From contig JAEYXQ010000160.1 of NCBI GenBank assembly GCA_023431205.1, positions 1-64,000 of the forward strand: a DNA stretch of 64,000 bases, given 5' to 3'. A program made the position numbers and the translations under genes. How positions within the stretch are numbered: the first letter of the stretch is position 1; every line of letters starts with the position of its first letter. Below the pieces are notes generated by a model that made no database searches, had not been told where the DNA came from, and was given only the letters and a program-made list of their open reading frames with translations. Below, piece after piece: positions 26,409-33,801 of this stretch. Source of the DNA: Pseudomonadota bacterium (GTDB lineage Bacteria > Pseudomonadota > Alphaproteobacteria > Rhizobiales > Devosiaceae).

Positions 26409-28156
26409 TGACCGGCACCAGCAACGCACTTGCCGAACAGGGCATCCGGCTGCGGGACGCCGGCACCGGCAACCACAAGACCACCTGCCCGAATTGCTCC
26501 GCCTCTCGGCGCAAGAAGTCCGATCCGTGCCTCTCCGTCACGATCGACGGCGAGGGCAGGGCGGTGTGGAACTGCCATCACTGCGGCTGGGCAGGGGCTG
26601 CCGGCGGCGAGGGCTACCGGCCCCACCGTGAGCGGCGGGCCTATCGCCGTCCGCAGCGCGAGGCTGCGCCAAAGAAGCCAGACAGCCTGCTCGCGTGGTT
26701 CGCCAATCGTGGGATATCACGCGCCACGGTGGAGCGGTTCGGCATCTACAAGACCCGCCAGTGGTTCCCGCAGACTGGCGGCGAAGAGGACTGCATCGCC
26801 TTCCCGTACGAGTGGGGCGGCGAGCTGATCAACGTCAAGTACCGGACTGCCGAAAAGCACTTCCGGCAGGAGAAGGATCCGGAGCCGGTCTTCTACAACG
26901 CCGACAGCATCGTCGAAGGCGAGGACCTGATCATCGTCGAAGGCGAGATGGACGTGCTTGCCATGGTAGAGGCTGGGTTCACCGCTGTGGTGTCCCTTCC
27001 GAACGGCGCACCCCACAAGGCCGAGGAGTCGGAGAAGCGGTACGAGCCGTTCGGTACGCACTGGGAGGCGATCAGCAAGGTTCGCCGGGTGCTCATCGCC
27101 ACCGACATGGACGAGCCCGGCGAGCTGCTCGCCCAGGAAGTCGCGCGCCGCGTTGGTCGTGATCGTGCGTACCGCGTGCGGATGCCCTTTCATGGCGATG
27201 TGCAGACCAAGGACCCGAACGATTGCCTGCTCCAGCATGGAGCCGAGGTCCTGCGCGAGTGCGTGGCCCAAGCCGAGCCCTGGCCACTGGACGGCCTGCA
27301 TGAGGTCGAGGACTTCGCACTGGACGTGATGGACCTCTACCAGGGGAAGGGGCCGAAGCCGCTCTCCACCGGCTTTGGCGAGATGGACAAGGCCTTCAAG
27401 TACATCCCCGGCCAGTTCATCGCGGTGACCGGCATACCGAACCACGGCAAGTCGCGGTGGCTCGACCAGGTCGCCGTGCAGACTGCCCGCGCGCGCAATG
27501 AGAAATGGGCATTCTTCTCTCCCGAGACCGGGGAGACGAACCACCTCGCCGACCTTTGCGAAATTTGGGCGGGCGCCCCATTCGAAGAGGGGCCGACCAT
27601 CAGGATGTCCGAGCAGGACGTTAGCATCGCTCTGGCGTGGCTGAATGAGCGCATCTTCTTGCTGGGCGCTGTAGAGCACACGCCGAGCATTGATTGGCTG
27701 CTGGAGCGTGCCCGTGCCGCGGTGATCCGCTATGGCGTCACCAACATCGTGATCGATCCGTACAATGAGCTCGAGGCGTCCCGACCTGAACGCCAGACCG
27801 AAACCGAGTTCGTTTCGCAGCTGATTTCCAAGTGTAAGCGGTTCGCCAAACATCATGCGTGCACGGTCTGGATGGTCATCCATCCGACCAAGCTGCATGC
27901 GACCGCGGATGGGAAGGATCCAGTACCAGGTCTTTATGACCTCGCTGGCAGCGCCCACTGGCGCAACAAGGCCGACGCAGGGCTCGTGGTCTACCGGGAC
28001 TACGAGAAGGCCGTGACGTTCGTCATCGCCAAGAAGATCAGGCGACAGCCGTCCTGCGGCCGCCCTGGCGCCGTGAAGTTCCGGTTCAGCCCCACCGAAC
28101 GGCGACTGGAAGATGTCCCCTACAGCTACACAACGCTTGGAAGCGAGAACCTGTGA
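26405..28156 (+). CDS. Phage primase-helicase (T7 gp4-like)
   Basis: A 583-residue bifunctional replication enzyme. The zinc finger is C28/C31 and C57/C60; the TOPRIM core has VEGEMD (E179) and ATDMDEPG (D234/D236). The C-terminal DnaB-type helicase domain has Walker A GIPNHGKS (343-350) and Walker B-like NIVIDPYNELE. Primase and helicase are fused, as in T7 gp4. It overlaps the DUF1376 gene by 4 bases and the next small gene by 4. Confidence 0.92.
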   Translation: MMTGTSNALAEQGIRLRDAGTGNHKTTCPNCSASRRKKSDPCLSVTIDGEGRAVWNCHHCGWAGAAGGEGYRPHRERRAYRRPQREAAPKKPDSLLAWFANRGISRATVERFGIYKTRQWFPQTGGEEDCIAFPYEWGGELINVKYRTAEKHFRQEKDPEPVFYNADSIVEGEDLIIVEGEMDVLAMVEAGFTAVVSLPNGAPHKAEESEKRYEPFGTHWEAISKVRRVLIATDMDEPGELLAQEVARRVGRDRAYRVRMPFHGDVQTKDPNDCLLQHGAEVLRECVAQAEPWPLDGLHEVEDFALDVMDLYQGKGPKPLSTGFGEMDKAFKYIPGQFIAVTGIPNHGKSRWLDQVAVQTARARNEKWAFFSPETGETNHLADLCEIWAGAPFEEGPTIRMSEQDVSIALAWLNERIFLLGAVEHTPSIDWLLERARAAVIRYGVTNIVIDPYNELEASRPERQTETEFVSQLISKCKRFAKHHACTVWMVIHPTKLHATADGKDPVPGLYDLAGSAHWRNKADAGLVVYRDYEKAVTFVIAKKIRRQPSCGRPGAVKFRFSPTERRLEDVPYSYTTLGSENL

Positions 28157-28353
28157 GCGCCACCGATCGACAGAATGGACCATTTGCGGTGGCGCTGGAC
28201 GCCGCCCAGTCGCTGCTGAACAGCGTCGACTTCGACAACAACGGAGCCATGATCGCTGGCGAGTGGCGCGGCGGGAACGGCGGGCTCGTCAGCCGAGAGA
28301 CAACCATCGCCGCAGATAGGCTGCGCAAAGCCTTGGCGGAGGTGAAGCGGTGA
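28153..28353 (+). CDS. Hypothetical small phage protein
   Basis: 66 residues from GTG 28153, soluble, not recognised. ATGA-type overlaps with the helicase gene and the following gene support translation as part of the operon. Confidence 0.55.
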   Translation: MSATDRQNGPFAVALDAAQSLLNSVDFDNNGAMIAGEWRGGNGGLVSRETTIAADRLRKALAEVKR

Positions 28354-28961
28354 GCAAGCACACCATGAAAAGGGATCTCCGGGTCGAAGAGGTCGACAAC
28401 CCTCTGACAACCTACGCCCAGACCGTTTACGACGAGGAGCGTGGCGTCGCTCGCCCGGGCAAGATCAACGTAGTGGTGAACCAGCGCACCACACTGGGTG
28501 GTTTCGTCAACTTCCGGGGCACTCCTCTCCAGAACCAGACAGTGAAGCGCTTCAAGGCGATCTTCGAAGCGGCGCAGATCGGCGGCGCCAGGGCCTGCGA
28601 TCCGGCGCGTGAGCCCGTAGACGGCGGAGGGGTACGACAGGAGGCGGTGACCGCTTTCGGCGCGGACGCTCGGCGCCAGTACGGTGAAGTTCGCAAGTTC
28701 CTCGGTCCTCTGGATACGGCCCGCCTGGAGTACGTGGTCATTGGAGAGTGGGGGCCCACGGCCTATGCCAAGTGGCGCAGCGGCGCCAAGAAGGCCAACT
28801 CACGACAGATCAGCGCGTACACCCTTGAGCTTCGAGTGATCGTCCTGCGACTGGCCAAATTCTGGAACTTGGCGGGCTCGGTGAACGGCAGCAGGAAGGG
28901 CAGGGAATGGTCAGACGGAACGCGTGCAAAGCTCCCGTCGGCGCTTGACGACCCGGCGTAG
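28350..28961 (+). CDS. Hypothetical phage protein at end of early operon
   Basis: A 203-residue soluble protein, not recognised. It contains NVVVNQRTTLGGFVNF and a C-terminal helical region (SAYTLELRVIVLRLAKFWNL). By position it could be a late-gene activator or antiterminator, but no motif supports that. A terminator follows. Confidence 0.6.
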   Translation: MSKHTMKRDLRVEEVDNPLTTYAQTVYDEERGVARPGKINVVVNQRTTLGGFVNFRGTPLQNQTVKRFKAIFEAAQIGGARACDPAREPVDGGGVRQEAVTAFGADARRQYGEVRKFLGPLDTARLEYVVIGEWGPTAYAKWRSGAKKANSRQISAYTLELRVIVLRLAKFWNLAGSVNGSRKGREWSDGTRAKLPSALDDPA

Positions 28962-29001
28962 ATTATCTAGGTTTCTGTTAATTCGGCGCAGTGCGTCGCG
29001 G

Positions 29002-29027
29002 GGCTCGCTTCGGCGGGCCTTTCCTTT
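29002..29027 (+). terminator. Rho-independent terminator of the early operon
   Basis: GGCTCGC-TTCG-GCGGGCC hairpin with a UUCG tetraloop followed by TTTCCTTT, about 40 bases after the last early gene. Confidence 0.75.
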
Positions 29028-29112
29028 GAGGCGCTAGTGCGGGCCTCAACCGTTGACTCGCGTAGCTTCCAAGATGGGCGTAGCCTCCTGCCTCTCGATA
29101 AAGGAGGACATC

Positions 29113-29496
29113 ATGCCCACAAACGTGAAGGACCTGCTTGCAGCGGCCAACGCCGAGGTTCCGAGAGTAACGCCAGACGAGGCTCAGCGGATGGTCGTTG
29201 ATCAGAACGCTGTCATCGTCGACGTGCGGGACTTGCCTGAACTGCAATCCAGCGGAAAGATCCCGGGCTCCGTCCACATACCGCGCGGAATGCTGGAGTT
29301 CCGGGCCGACCCGGACACCCAGTATCACAACACGAACCTGAGCAAGGATCGGCCAGTCATACTGCACTGCGCATCCGGCGGCCGATCCGCGCTTGCAGGT
29401 CAGACCCTCAAGCAGATGGGGTACACGCAGGTGTACAACCTCGGCGGGTTCAAAGACTGGGTAGAGGCAGGCGGGGACGTCGAGAAGATAGAGTAG
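29113..29496 (+). CDS. Rhodanese-like sulfurtransferase (prophage cargo)
   Basis: 127 residues with a single rhodanese domain: VIVDVRDLPELQSSGKIPGSVHIPRG and the active-site loop HCASGGRSA with C86. A strong ribosome binding site (AAAGGAGG) precedes ATG 29113. It would transfer sulfane sulfur to cyanide or a thiol acceptor. It follows a terminator and has its own start region, so it behaves like a moron that benefits the lysogen rather than the phage. Confidence 0.9.
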   Translation: MPTNVKDLLAAANAEVPRVTPDEAQRMVVDQNAVIVDVRDLPELQSSGKIPGSVHIPRGMLEFRADPDTQYHNTNLSKDRPVILHCASGGRSALAGQTLKQMGYTQVYNLGGFKDWVEAGGDVEKIE

Positions 29497-29552
29497 TAGG
29501 TGGAGCGAAGGGGCCAGTGACACTGGGGCGGCTTGCGTCTTGTTGCCCCTCG

Positions 29553-29837
29553 CTACAGTCTTGCGTTGATCCACTTCCAGACGTCTTCTTGAAGCCAGCC
29601 TTGGTGTTGCCCTTGCATCAACCTTGTGACGATCAGGCGATCGTTGCCATCCATTCGCGTGCGAAGGTCTGTGTCAATGCTGTCGGCAGAAGCGCTCGAG
29701 TTGATGAACCAGACTGAATCCAAGCCCTGATCCTTGATGTGTTCGTAGCGACTTAGGTGATCAATGAACGTCTGCCGAGCCTGTGCGTAGTTTGGTTTGG
29801 CGCGGTTCAGGTCCCAAGTTACCAAGTAAACAGCCAT
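29553..29837 (-). CDS. Small Cas2/SinR-like ferredoxin-fold protein
   Basis: 94 residues. The layout beta (VYLVTWDLN) - alpha - beta (LDSVWFINS) - alpha (SIDTDLRTRMD) - beta (RLIVTRL) resembles the Cas2/VapD/SinR-like small ferredoxin folds, including an Asp near the end of strand 1. The ending (GWLQEDVWKWINARL) is like proteins often annotated SinR family. It is not part of any CRISPR locus here. Role unknown; nuclease, toxin or protein-binding activity are all possible. Opposite strand to the phage late genes. Confidence 0.6.
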   Translation of the reverse strand: MAVYLVTWDLNRAKPNYAQARQTFIDHLSRYEHIKDQGLDSVWFINSSASADSIDTDLRTRMDGNDRLIVTRLMQGQHQGWLQEDVWKWINARL

Positions 29838-29849
29838 CTGCGGGGGCCT

Positions 29850-30008
29850 CTATTTGCGTGATGGCTTTGGGGGTGGCGGAGCGGGCTTTGGTGGCGGTGG
29901 GCTAGGTGGCCTGGTAGCGCCGGTCTGGCCCCGATTGCCACTGTCATTGACATGGCCCTTACTTTCGGTCGGTGATCCTTTTGGCTGAAAGAAGTATTCG
30001 GAATGCAT
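29850..30008 (-). CDS. Possible small proline-rich protein
   Basis: A 52-residue frame ending in a Pro/Lys-rich tail (PPSPPPPKPAPPPPKP). It is 12 bases upstream of the Cas2/SinR-like gene on the same strand and may be its operon partner. Its start region overlaps the start of the divergent membrane-protein gene, which weakens the call. Confidence 0.35.
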   Translation of the reverse strand: MHSEYFFQPKGSPTESKGHVNDSGNRGQTGATRPPSPPPPKPAPPPPKPSRK

Positions 30009-30551
30009 CATATGGCCACGCCCCCTGACGACCAAAACAAGCTGCGCTTGATAAACGAGACGATGCGTCAGGCAGAGTCAAGACTTGGCGCGCAGTTGAC
30101 AGCAGCATTGGCCGCTGACGCTCGGGCGATGCAATTCATATCCTTCATTGCAGCGATCACTGTATTCCTGATCAGCGTTGCACTCGCCGCTCTTGAAGTG
30201 ACGGGCTGGCCTCTAGAGATCTCCGCAGTGGCCGGGGTTGGCGTCCTTGGCTTCATCCTTGCTGGCCGGCACGCATACGAGGCTGCTAAGCCGGTGCCCT
30301 TCGAGTTCGTGGGAGGCTATCCTTCGGCATGGTTGTCCGACATTGAGCAAGACAAGCCACTCACGGACGCGCTCCTAGAGCAACTGGACCTTTACGAAGG
30401 CATGTTGCAGAAGAACCGGGCATCCATGGAGGCAGCCAGCAGTGCACTAAGACGTGCGGCCACAACCATCGGGGTCACCCTGTTAATCTGCGGGATAATG
30501 GCCGCGGCGCTATGGGTGAGCCGATTGGTGGCAGCAATGCCAGCTCACTAG
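30003..30551 (+). CDS. Hypothetical membrane protein with three predicted spans
   Basis: 182 residues (ATG 30003; ATG 30012 is an alternative). An N-terminal amphipathic helix, two close spans (about 45-67 and 72-92), a cytoplasmic helical region (about 110-155) and one C-terminal span (about 157-178). This topology recalls membrane effectors of nucleotide- or NAD-signalling defence systems, but there is no sensor gene beside it, so the comparison is only structural. Not recognised as a named family. Confidence 0.6.
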   Translation: MHHMATPPDDQNKLRLINETMRQAESRLGAQLTAALAADARAMQFISFIAAITVFLISVALAALEVTGWPLEISAVAGVGVLGFILAGRHAYEAAKPVPFEFVGGYPSAWLSDIEQDKPLTDALLEQLDLYEGMLQKNRASMEAASSALRRAATTIGVTLLICGIMAAALWVSRLVAAMPAH

Positions 30552-30557
30552 CGACTA

Positions 30558-30710
30558 GTGCCCAGCAAGCCGCCTCTGCATAGGCCGTCCGGTCAGAAGA
30601 CCCGCGCCGAGCAGCGTCGTGCCTACGATCGCCGGCGTGACGAGCAACCCTGGCGCCGCTGGTACAAGACAGCAGCCTGGCAACCTATGCAGAGTACCCC
30701 GGTAGAGTAG
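30558..30710 (+). pseudogene. Truncated phage HNH endonuclease gene (N-terminal 42 codons)
   Basis: GTG 30558 starts a frame with MPSKPPLHRPSG and QRRAYDRRRDE followed by WYKTAAWQ, the typical N terminus of HNH endonucleases encoded just before phage terminase. Similarity stops at the AAWQ position (about 30,683), exactly where the stop codon of the convergent membrane-protein gene lies. The catalytic HNH part is absent. The gene was evidently cut by insertion or replacement of the following block. Confidence 0.65.
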
Positions 30711-31668
30711 ACACGAAACTTCTGAGACCAACTAGTGACGGATTGAAGAGGTTCTCGACCACTATATTTCCCACCAGCATGCCCCCCGCCGCGATCATGA
30801 TTGTTGGGACGATACGCCAGTCATCATAGGCGGCGACTACGGACATGGTCAGGATCGCGTACACTACTGCGTAGGTAACGTAGTTGCCGTTGGACCAAAG
30901 CTGTATGGCGGCCACACCCACCACGGCGCCAGAGGCGACCACGAAGACGAGCACGTACACTAGAGATACAGCATCGTAGAACAGCCGGAAGTCGTCTTTC
31001 CGGAGGCTTGCTTGTTGCCTTCGCCCAATCCAAAGATGCAGGTGCTTGTAACCCTGTGCGGCTCCGGTCGTGAGTCCAGCTGCCACTGCTGCCAGCAGAA
31101 ACACTTCCAGAATGGATCTCAGGAAGAACTTGATCATCGGACCAAACCAGACGGCCCAGAGAGCCATCGTCGATATGAAGGTGATCAATCCAGCAGTGAT
31201 ACGTACTTGAGTTCGAAAGCGAGTTCCTCGGACAGGAAGTAACGGACCTTCTCTTTCGGCCTCGACGATCCTCGACGCGCGGTATTTTTCTGCGCCCCGC
31301 AATACGAACGGCCCGAGGAAGATTACGAATCCATATAGATAGCCGAGTTCCTGCCTAAAAACCCAACGTAGCCAAATCGGCAGCACCAAGTGCAGAAATG
31401 CGAAGGGCGCTATGATGACCTCTCGGAGCAGATAGAACAGCTCGAGATAATTGAAGTCCAGGTTCAGTATCTCGCCGAGGTGAAACGCAACGCTGCAAGC
31501 ACCACCGAAGCCGCACCCTAGAGAAATGAGCCAGCGTCGGATGGAGCCAAGCTGCAGTTCGTCTGCTAACTCGTATAGAAACCTGACCCACACAGCTCGT
31601 GAGGCGAGGGAGCGCCACCGTGAAGATGGCCGTCCTGCTCTGACATTCAGTCCTGGAGTAAGGTCCAC
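30685..31668 (-). CDS. Hypothetical multi-span membrane protein
   Basis: About 327 residues with some 7-8 hydrophobic segments and a charged central loop (VEAEREGPLLPVRGTRF). No family recognised. The start is uncertain: GTG 31668 or TTG 31674, both overlapping the 3' end of the upstream pilin-like gene. Base composition is visibly lower in GC than that of the flanking phage genes, indicating separate acquisition. Confidence 0.6.
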   Translation of the reverse strand: MDLTPGLNVRAGRPSSRWRSLASRAVWVRFLYELADELQLGSIRRWLISLGCGFGGACSVAFHLGEILNLDFNYLELFYLLREVIIAPFAFLHLVLPIWLRWVFRQELGYLYGFVIFLGPFVLRGAEKYRASRIVEAEREGPLLPVRGTRFRTQVRITAGLITFISTMALWAVWFGPMIKFFLRSILEVFLLAAVAAGLTTGAAQGYKHLHLWIGRRQQASLRKDDFRLFYDAVSLVYVLVFVVASGAVVGVAAIQLWSNGNYVTYAVVYAILTMSVVAAYDDWRIVPTIMIAAGGMLVGNIVVENLFNPSLVGLRSFVSTLPGYSA

Positions 31669-31769
31669 AGCCAATAAAGTCCCGCTGTGAGAATTGCAGC
31701 AATCATCCCGTATTCAATGATCGTCGCGCCATCTTCATCCCGCAAGAACCGTTTGAAAGTGTGTTGCAC
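31647..31769 (-). CDS. Flp-type (type IVb) pilin-like small protein
   Basis: A 40-residue peptide starting at GTG 31769, preceded by GGAGGGG and an in-frame TAG. RFLRDEDGATIIEYGMIAA matches Flp/Fap pilins, including the prepilin peptidase pattern G-x4-EY (G14, E19, Y20) and a hydrophobic helix after it. Its stop lies inside the start of the downstream membrane-protein gene, so the two are coupled. No tad secretion genes are in the window. A pilin in a prophage is unusual. Confidence 0.7.
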   Translation of the reverse strand: MQHTFKRFLRDEDGATIIEYGMIAAILTAGLYWLWTLLQD

Positions 31770-31902
31770 CTAGCCCCTCCCCCATGGGTCGACAGTGAGT
31801 CAATCAAACACACCGACCCTACCGGCGCAACGCTCGAGCCAGAGCTGTCGTCAGTACGCCTTCCGCTGCTTGACGAGCGAGGATTGAAAAGTCACCACGC
31901 CA

Positions 31903-32517
31903 ATGTCTCTTGAGCAGCAGAGCCGCGCCATCCAGCAGAAGGTGCATCGCAACCTCACCTTCGGCATAGCCCGCGGTCTGACCAAGACAGCTCAGTTCGC
32001 CGCGGAGAAGATGCAGCAACAGCTGCCGCAGATCTTCGATAGGCCGACCCCGTTCACGCAGCGCGCCATCGGCTTCGCGCCGGCGACGAAGTCGAAGCTC
32101 GAGGCGCGGGTCTTCGTCCGTGACCGTCAGGCACAGTACCTGGAGATGCAGGAGCGCGGCGGCCAGCGCACCCCGAAGCCGGGCAGCCCAATCAACGTTC
32201 CGGTCGCCCAGCGGCTGAACCAGTACGGCAACATCGCCCGCGGTGCGATCGGACGGCAGCGGGCCAAGCCCGACGTCTTCGTCTCGAAAGGCAAGGGCAA
32301 GACGAAGCACCTGCCGCCTGGCCTGTACCAGCGCACTGCAAAAGGCAGGGGGAGGAAGCGTAGGGCTGGCCCGCTCAAGATGCTCATCGCCTTCGAGCGC
32401 AAAGCCATCTACCGGCCTCAGTTCAGGTTCGGCGAGCGGGTGAGCAAGATCGCAAGGGCGAATGTCAAGCAGCAGATCGCGGCCAGCATAGCCGAAGCAA
32501 TGCGGACGATGAGGTGA
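31903..32517 (+). CDS. Phage minor tail / head-tail component
   Basis: 204 residues, rich in Arg, Lys and Gln. It contains AAEKMQQQLPQIFDRPTPFTQRAIGF, LEARVFVRDRQAQYLEMQERGG and a C-terminal LIAFERKAIYRPQFRFGER region. This pattern is seen in minor tail or neck proteins of tailed phages. Its position before the terminase genes is odd for such a protein. The plus strand and the following small genes suggest the start of the late region. Confidence 0.55.
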   Translation: MSLEQQSRAIQQKVHRNLTFGIARGLTKTAQFAAEKMQQQLPQIFDRPTPFTQRAIGFAPATKSKLEARVFVRDRQAQYLEMQERGGQRTPKPGSPINVPVAQRLNQYGNIARGAIGRQRAKPDVFVSKGKGKTKHLPPGLYQRTAKGRGRKRRAGPLKMLIAFERKAIYRPQFRFGERVSKIARANVKQQIAASIAEAMRTMR

Positions 32518-32532
32518 AAGGATCGCAGCCCG

Positions 32533-32733
32533 ATGGAGAGATCGAGAACCATCAGTTGGGACGAGTTTATCGTTCGCATGAAGGCGAACCCCGAGTTCTT
32601 CCGCGTGGCTAAGCCCCCGGTGTCTGACGCCCTGTCGTTCTTGCTCGACCGGTACGGCGACCGCGTCGCTGTTATCGAGATCGAGCGTGGCAACGGCGAT
32701 CTTCGGAGTATCGAAAGGGTGGAGTTCAAGTGA
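32533..32733 (+). CDS. Hypothetical small phage protein
   Basis: 66 residues (SWDEFIVRMKANPEFFRVAK; LDRYGDRVAVIEIERG), not recognised. It overlaps the next gene by 4 bases. Confidence 0.55.
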   Translation: MERSRTISWDEFIVRMKANPEFFRVAKPPVSDALSFLLDRYGDRVAVIEIERGNGDLRSIERVEFK

Positions 32734-32978
32734 GGATTTCCAGCAACCCTGACGACCCTGGCTACGACGAGTGGCTCGGTTTGGGCAGGAGAGTGACGAT
32801 CCTCCTTGATGGGGTAGAGCAATCGAATTGCACCGTAGCGGATGAGGAGATCGGCGAGGTAGTTCGGTGTGTCCCCGATGCAAATGGACGGCCTCAACTG
32901 GACCCCGACAGGCCTGACGAGATATTGGTCGAGAAGGTGACTGGCAAAGTCCAGATACGGGTTCACGATGATGACTGA
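32730..32978 (+). CDS. Hypothetical small phage protein
   Basis: 82 residues, acidic, predicted beta-rich (RRVTILLDGVEQSNCTVADEE), a pattern seen in small proteins encoded near phage terminases. It overlaps the flanking genes. Confidence 0.55.
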   Translation: MRISSNPDDPGYDEWLGLGRRVTILLDGVEQSNCTVADEEIGEVVRCVPDANGRPQLDPDRPDEILVEKVTGKVQIRVHDDD

Positions 32979-33198
32979 TGAGAAGCCCGACGCCTTCTTG
33001 AAACTTGTGCCGCAATCGAAGGGCCGCAAGCGCTTATTCAAAATCCCCATGAGCGCCGAAGCTCTCCGCTTTTTCGAGAGCAAAGGCATGCCCAAGGTGA
33101 GGGAAGGCGACATCCTTAGCGAAACCCGAGCTATGCAGTGGCTATCCAACAATCTGCTCCGAGTGTTGGCAGAGAACGTGTCTCCTCGCGCGCGGTAG
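32968..33198 (+). CDS. Hypothetical small phage protein
   Basis: 76 residues, basic (SKGRKRLFKIPMSAEALRFF). Start ATG 32968 or 32971, overlapping the previous gene. Not recognised. Confidence 0.5.
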   Translation: MMTDEKPDAFLKLVPQSKGRKRLFKIPMSAEALRFFESKGMPKVREGDILSETRAMQWLSNNLLRVLAENVSPRAR

Positions 33199-33303
33199 CT
33201 CCAAGCTAAGACCGGGCGGGGCCCCTATGGTCCTGTTCCTATGCGGGTAATTCGGCACCGCGTCATCGTTCTAGGCGCCGGGTGCCATAGGGGGTTCAGC
33301 AGC
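33199..33303. other. Probable cos region
   Basis: The 105-base gap just upstream of the Nu1-like terminase gene. It contains a perfect inverted repeat CCCCTATGG (33,222-33,230) / CCATAGGGG (33,285-33,293) and no gene. In lambda-type phages cos lies in this position. The actual cut site cannot be read from the sequence. Confidence 0.4.
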
Positions 33304-33801
33304 ATGGCAACAGTGGCTGAAGCAGCAGACCACCTGTTTCTCAGCGAGCGCCGCTTTTACGAGCTGCTCGACCAAGGCGTCGTCGATCGGGCGCCGCCTG
33401 GTGGGTATGACCTCGATGTCGTCCGTGAGCAGTACTTGGAACACATCCGCGGCGTTGCTGCCGGCAGAACCTCTGGCGAGGACGGACTGGACCTGACGGC
33501 GGAACGCGCCCGCCTGGCCAAAGAGCAGGCCGACGCTCTCGAGATGAAGAATGCCCGGGAGCGCGGTGAGCTGCTGCCACGGGACGACGTCCACCTTTCA
33601 GTCACCGAGGCTTTCACCCGGGTCCGGGCGAAGCTGCTGGCGCTGCCGTCAAAGCTGGCGCCGACGGTCTTCGGGCTCAACAGCATCGCCGAGGTGCGGG
33701 ACAAGATCACGAATGGCGTCACGGAAGCGCTCGCAGAACTCAGCGGCACAACAGTCGCGGGAGTATCTGCACCTGACGACCAAGAACACTGCGGTTCTTG
33801 A
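33304..33801 (+). CDS. Terminase small subunit (Nu1-like)
   Basis: 165 residues. The N terminus is a winged helix-turn-helix of the Nu1/excisionase type (TVAEAADHLFLSERRFYELLDQGVVDR), followed by a long helix with ERARLAKEQADALEMKNARERGELL, typical of lambda-type small terminases that recognise cos. The start at 33304 follows AGGGGG. The large subunit gene overlaps its 3' end. Confidence 0.85.
   Translation: MATVAEAADHLFLSERRFYELLDQGVVDRAPPGGYDLDVVREQYLEHIRGVAAGRTSGEDGLDLTAERARLAKEQADALEMKNARERGELLPRDDVHLSVTEAFTRVRAKLLALPSKLAPTVFGLNSIAEVRDKITNGVTEALAELSGTTVAGVSAPDDQEHCGS

Noticed and set aside
26717..28183. 488-codon minus-strand frame opposite the primase-helicase
   Set aside because: Antisense shadow of a well-identified gene.
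29553..29837. CRISPR-Cas locus suggested by the Cas2-like protein
   Set aside because: No Cas1, no other cas gene and no repeat array nearby; only the fold is similar.
31819..33015. 398-codon minus-strand frame across several small phage genes
   Set aside because: The plus-strand genes have ribosome binding sites and typical 4-base overlaps; the minus frame has no recognisable protein features.
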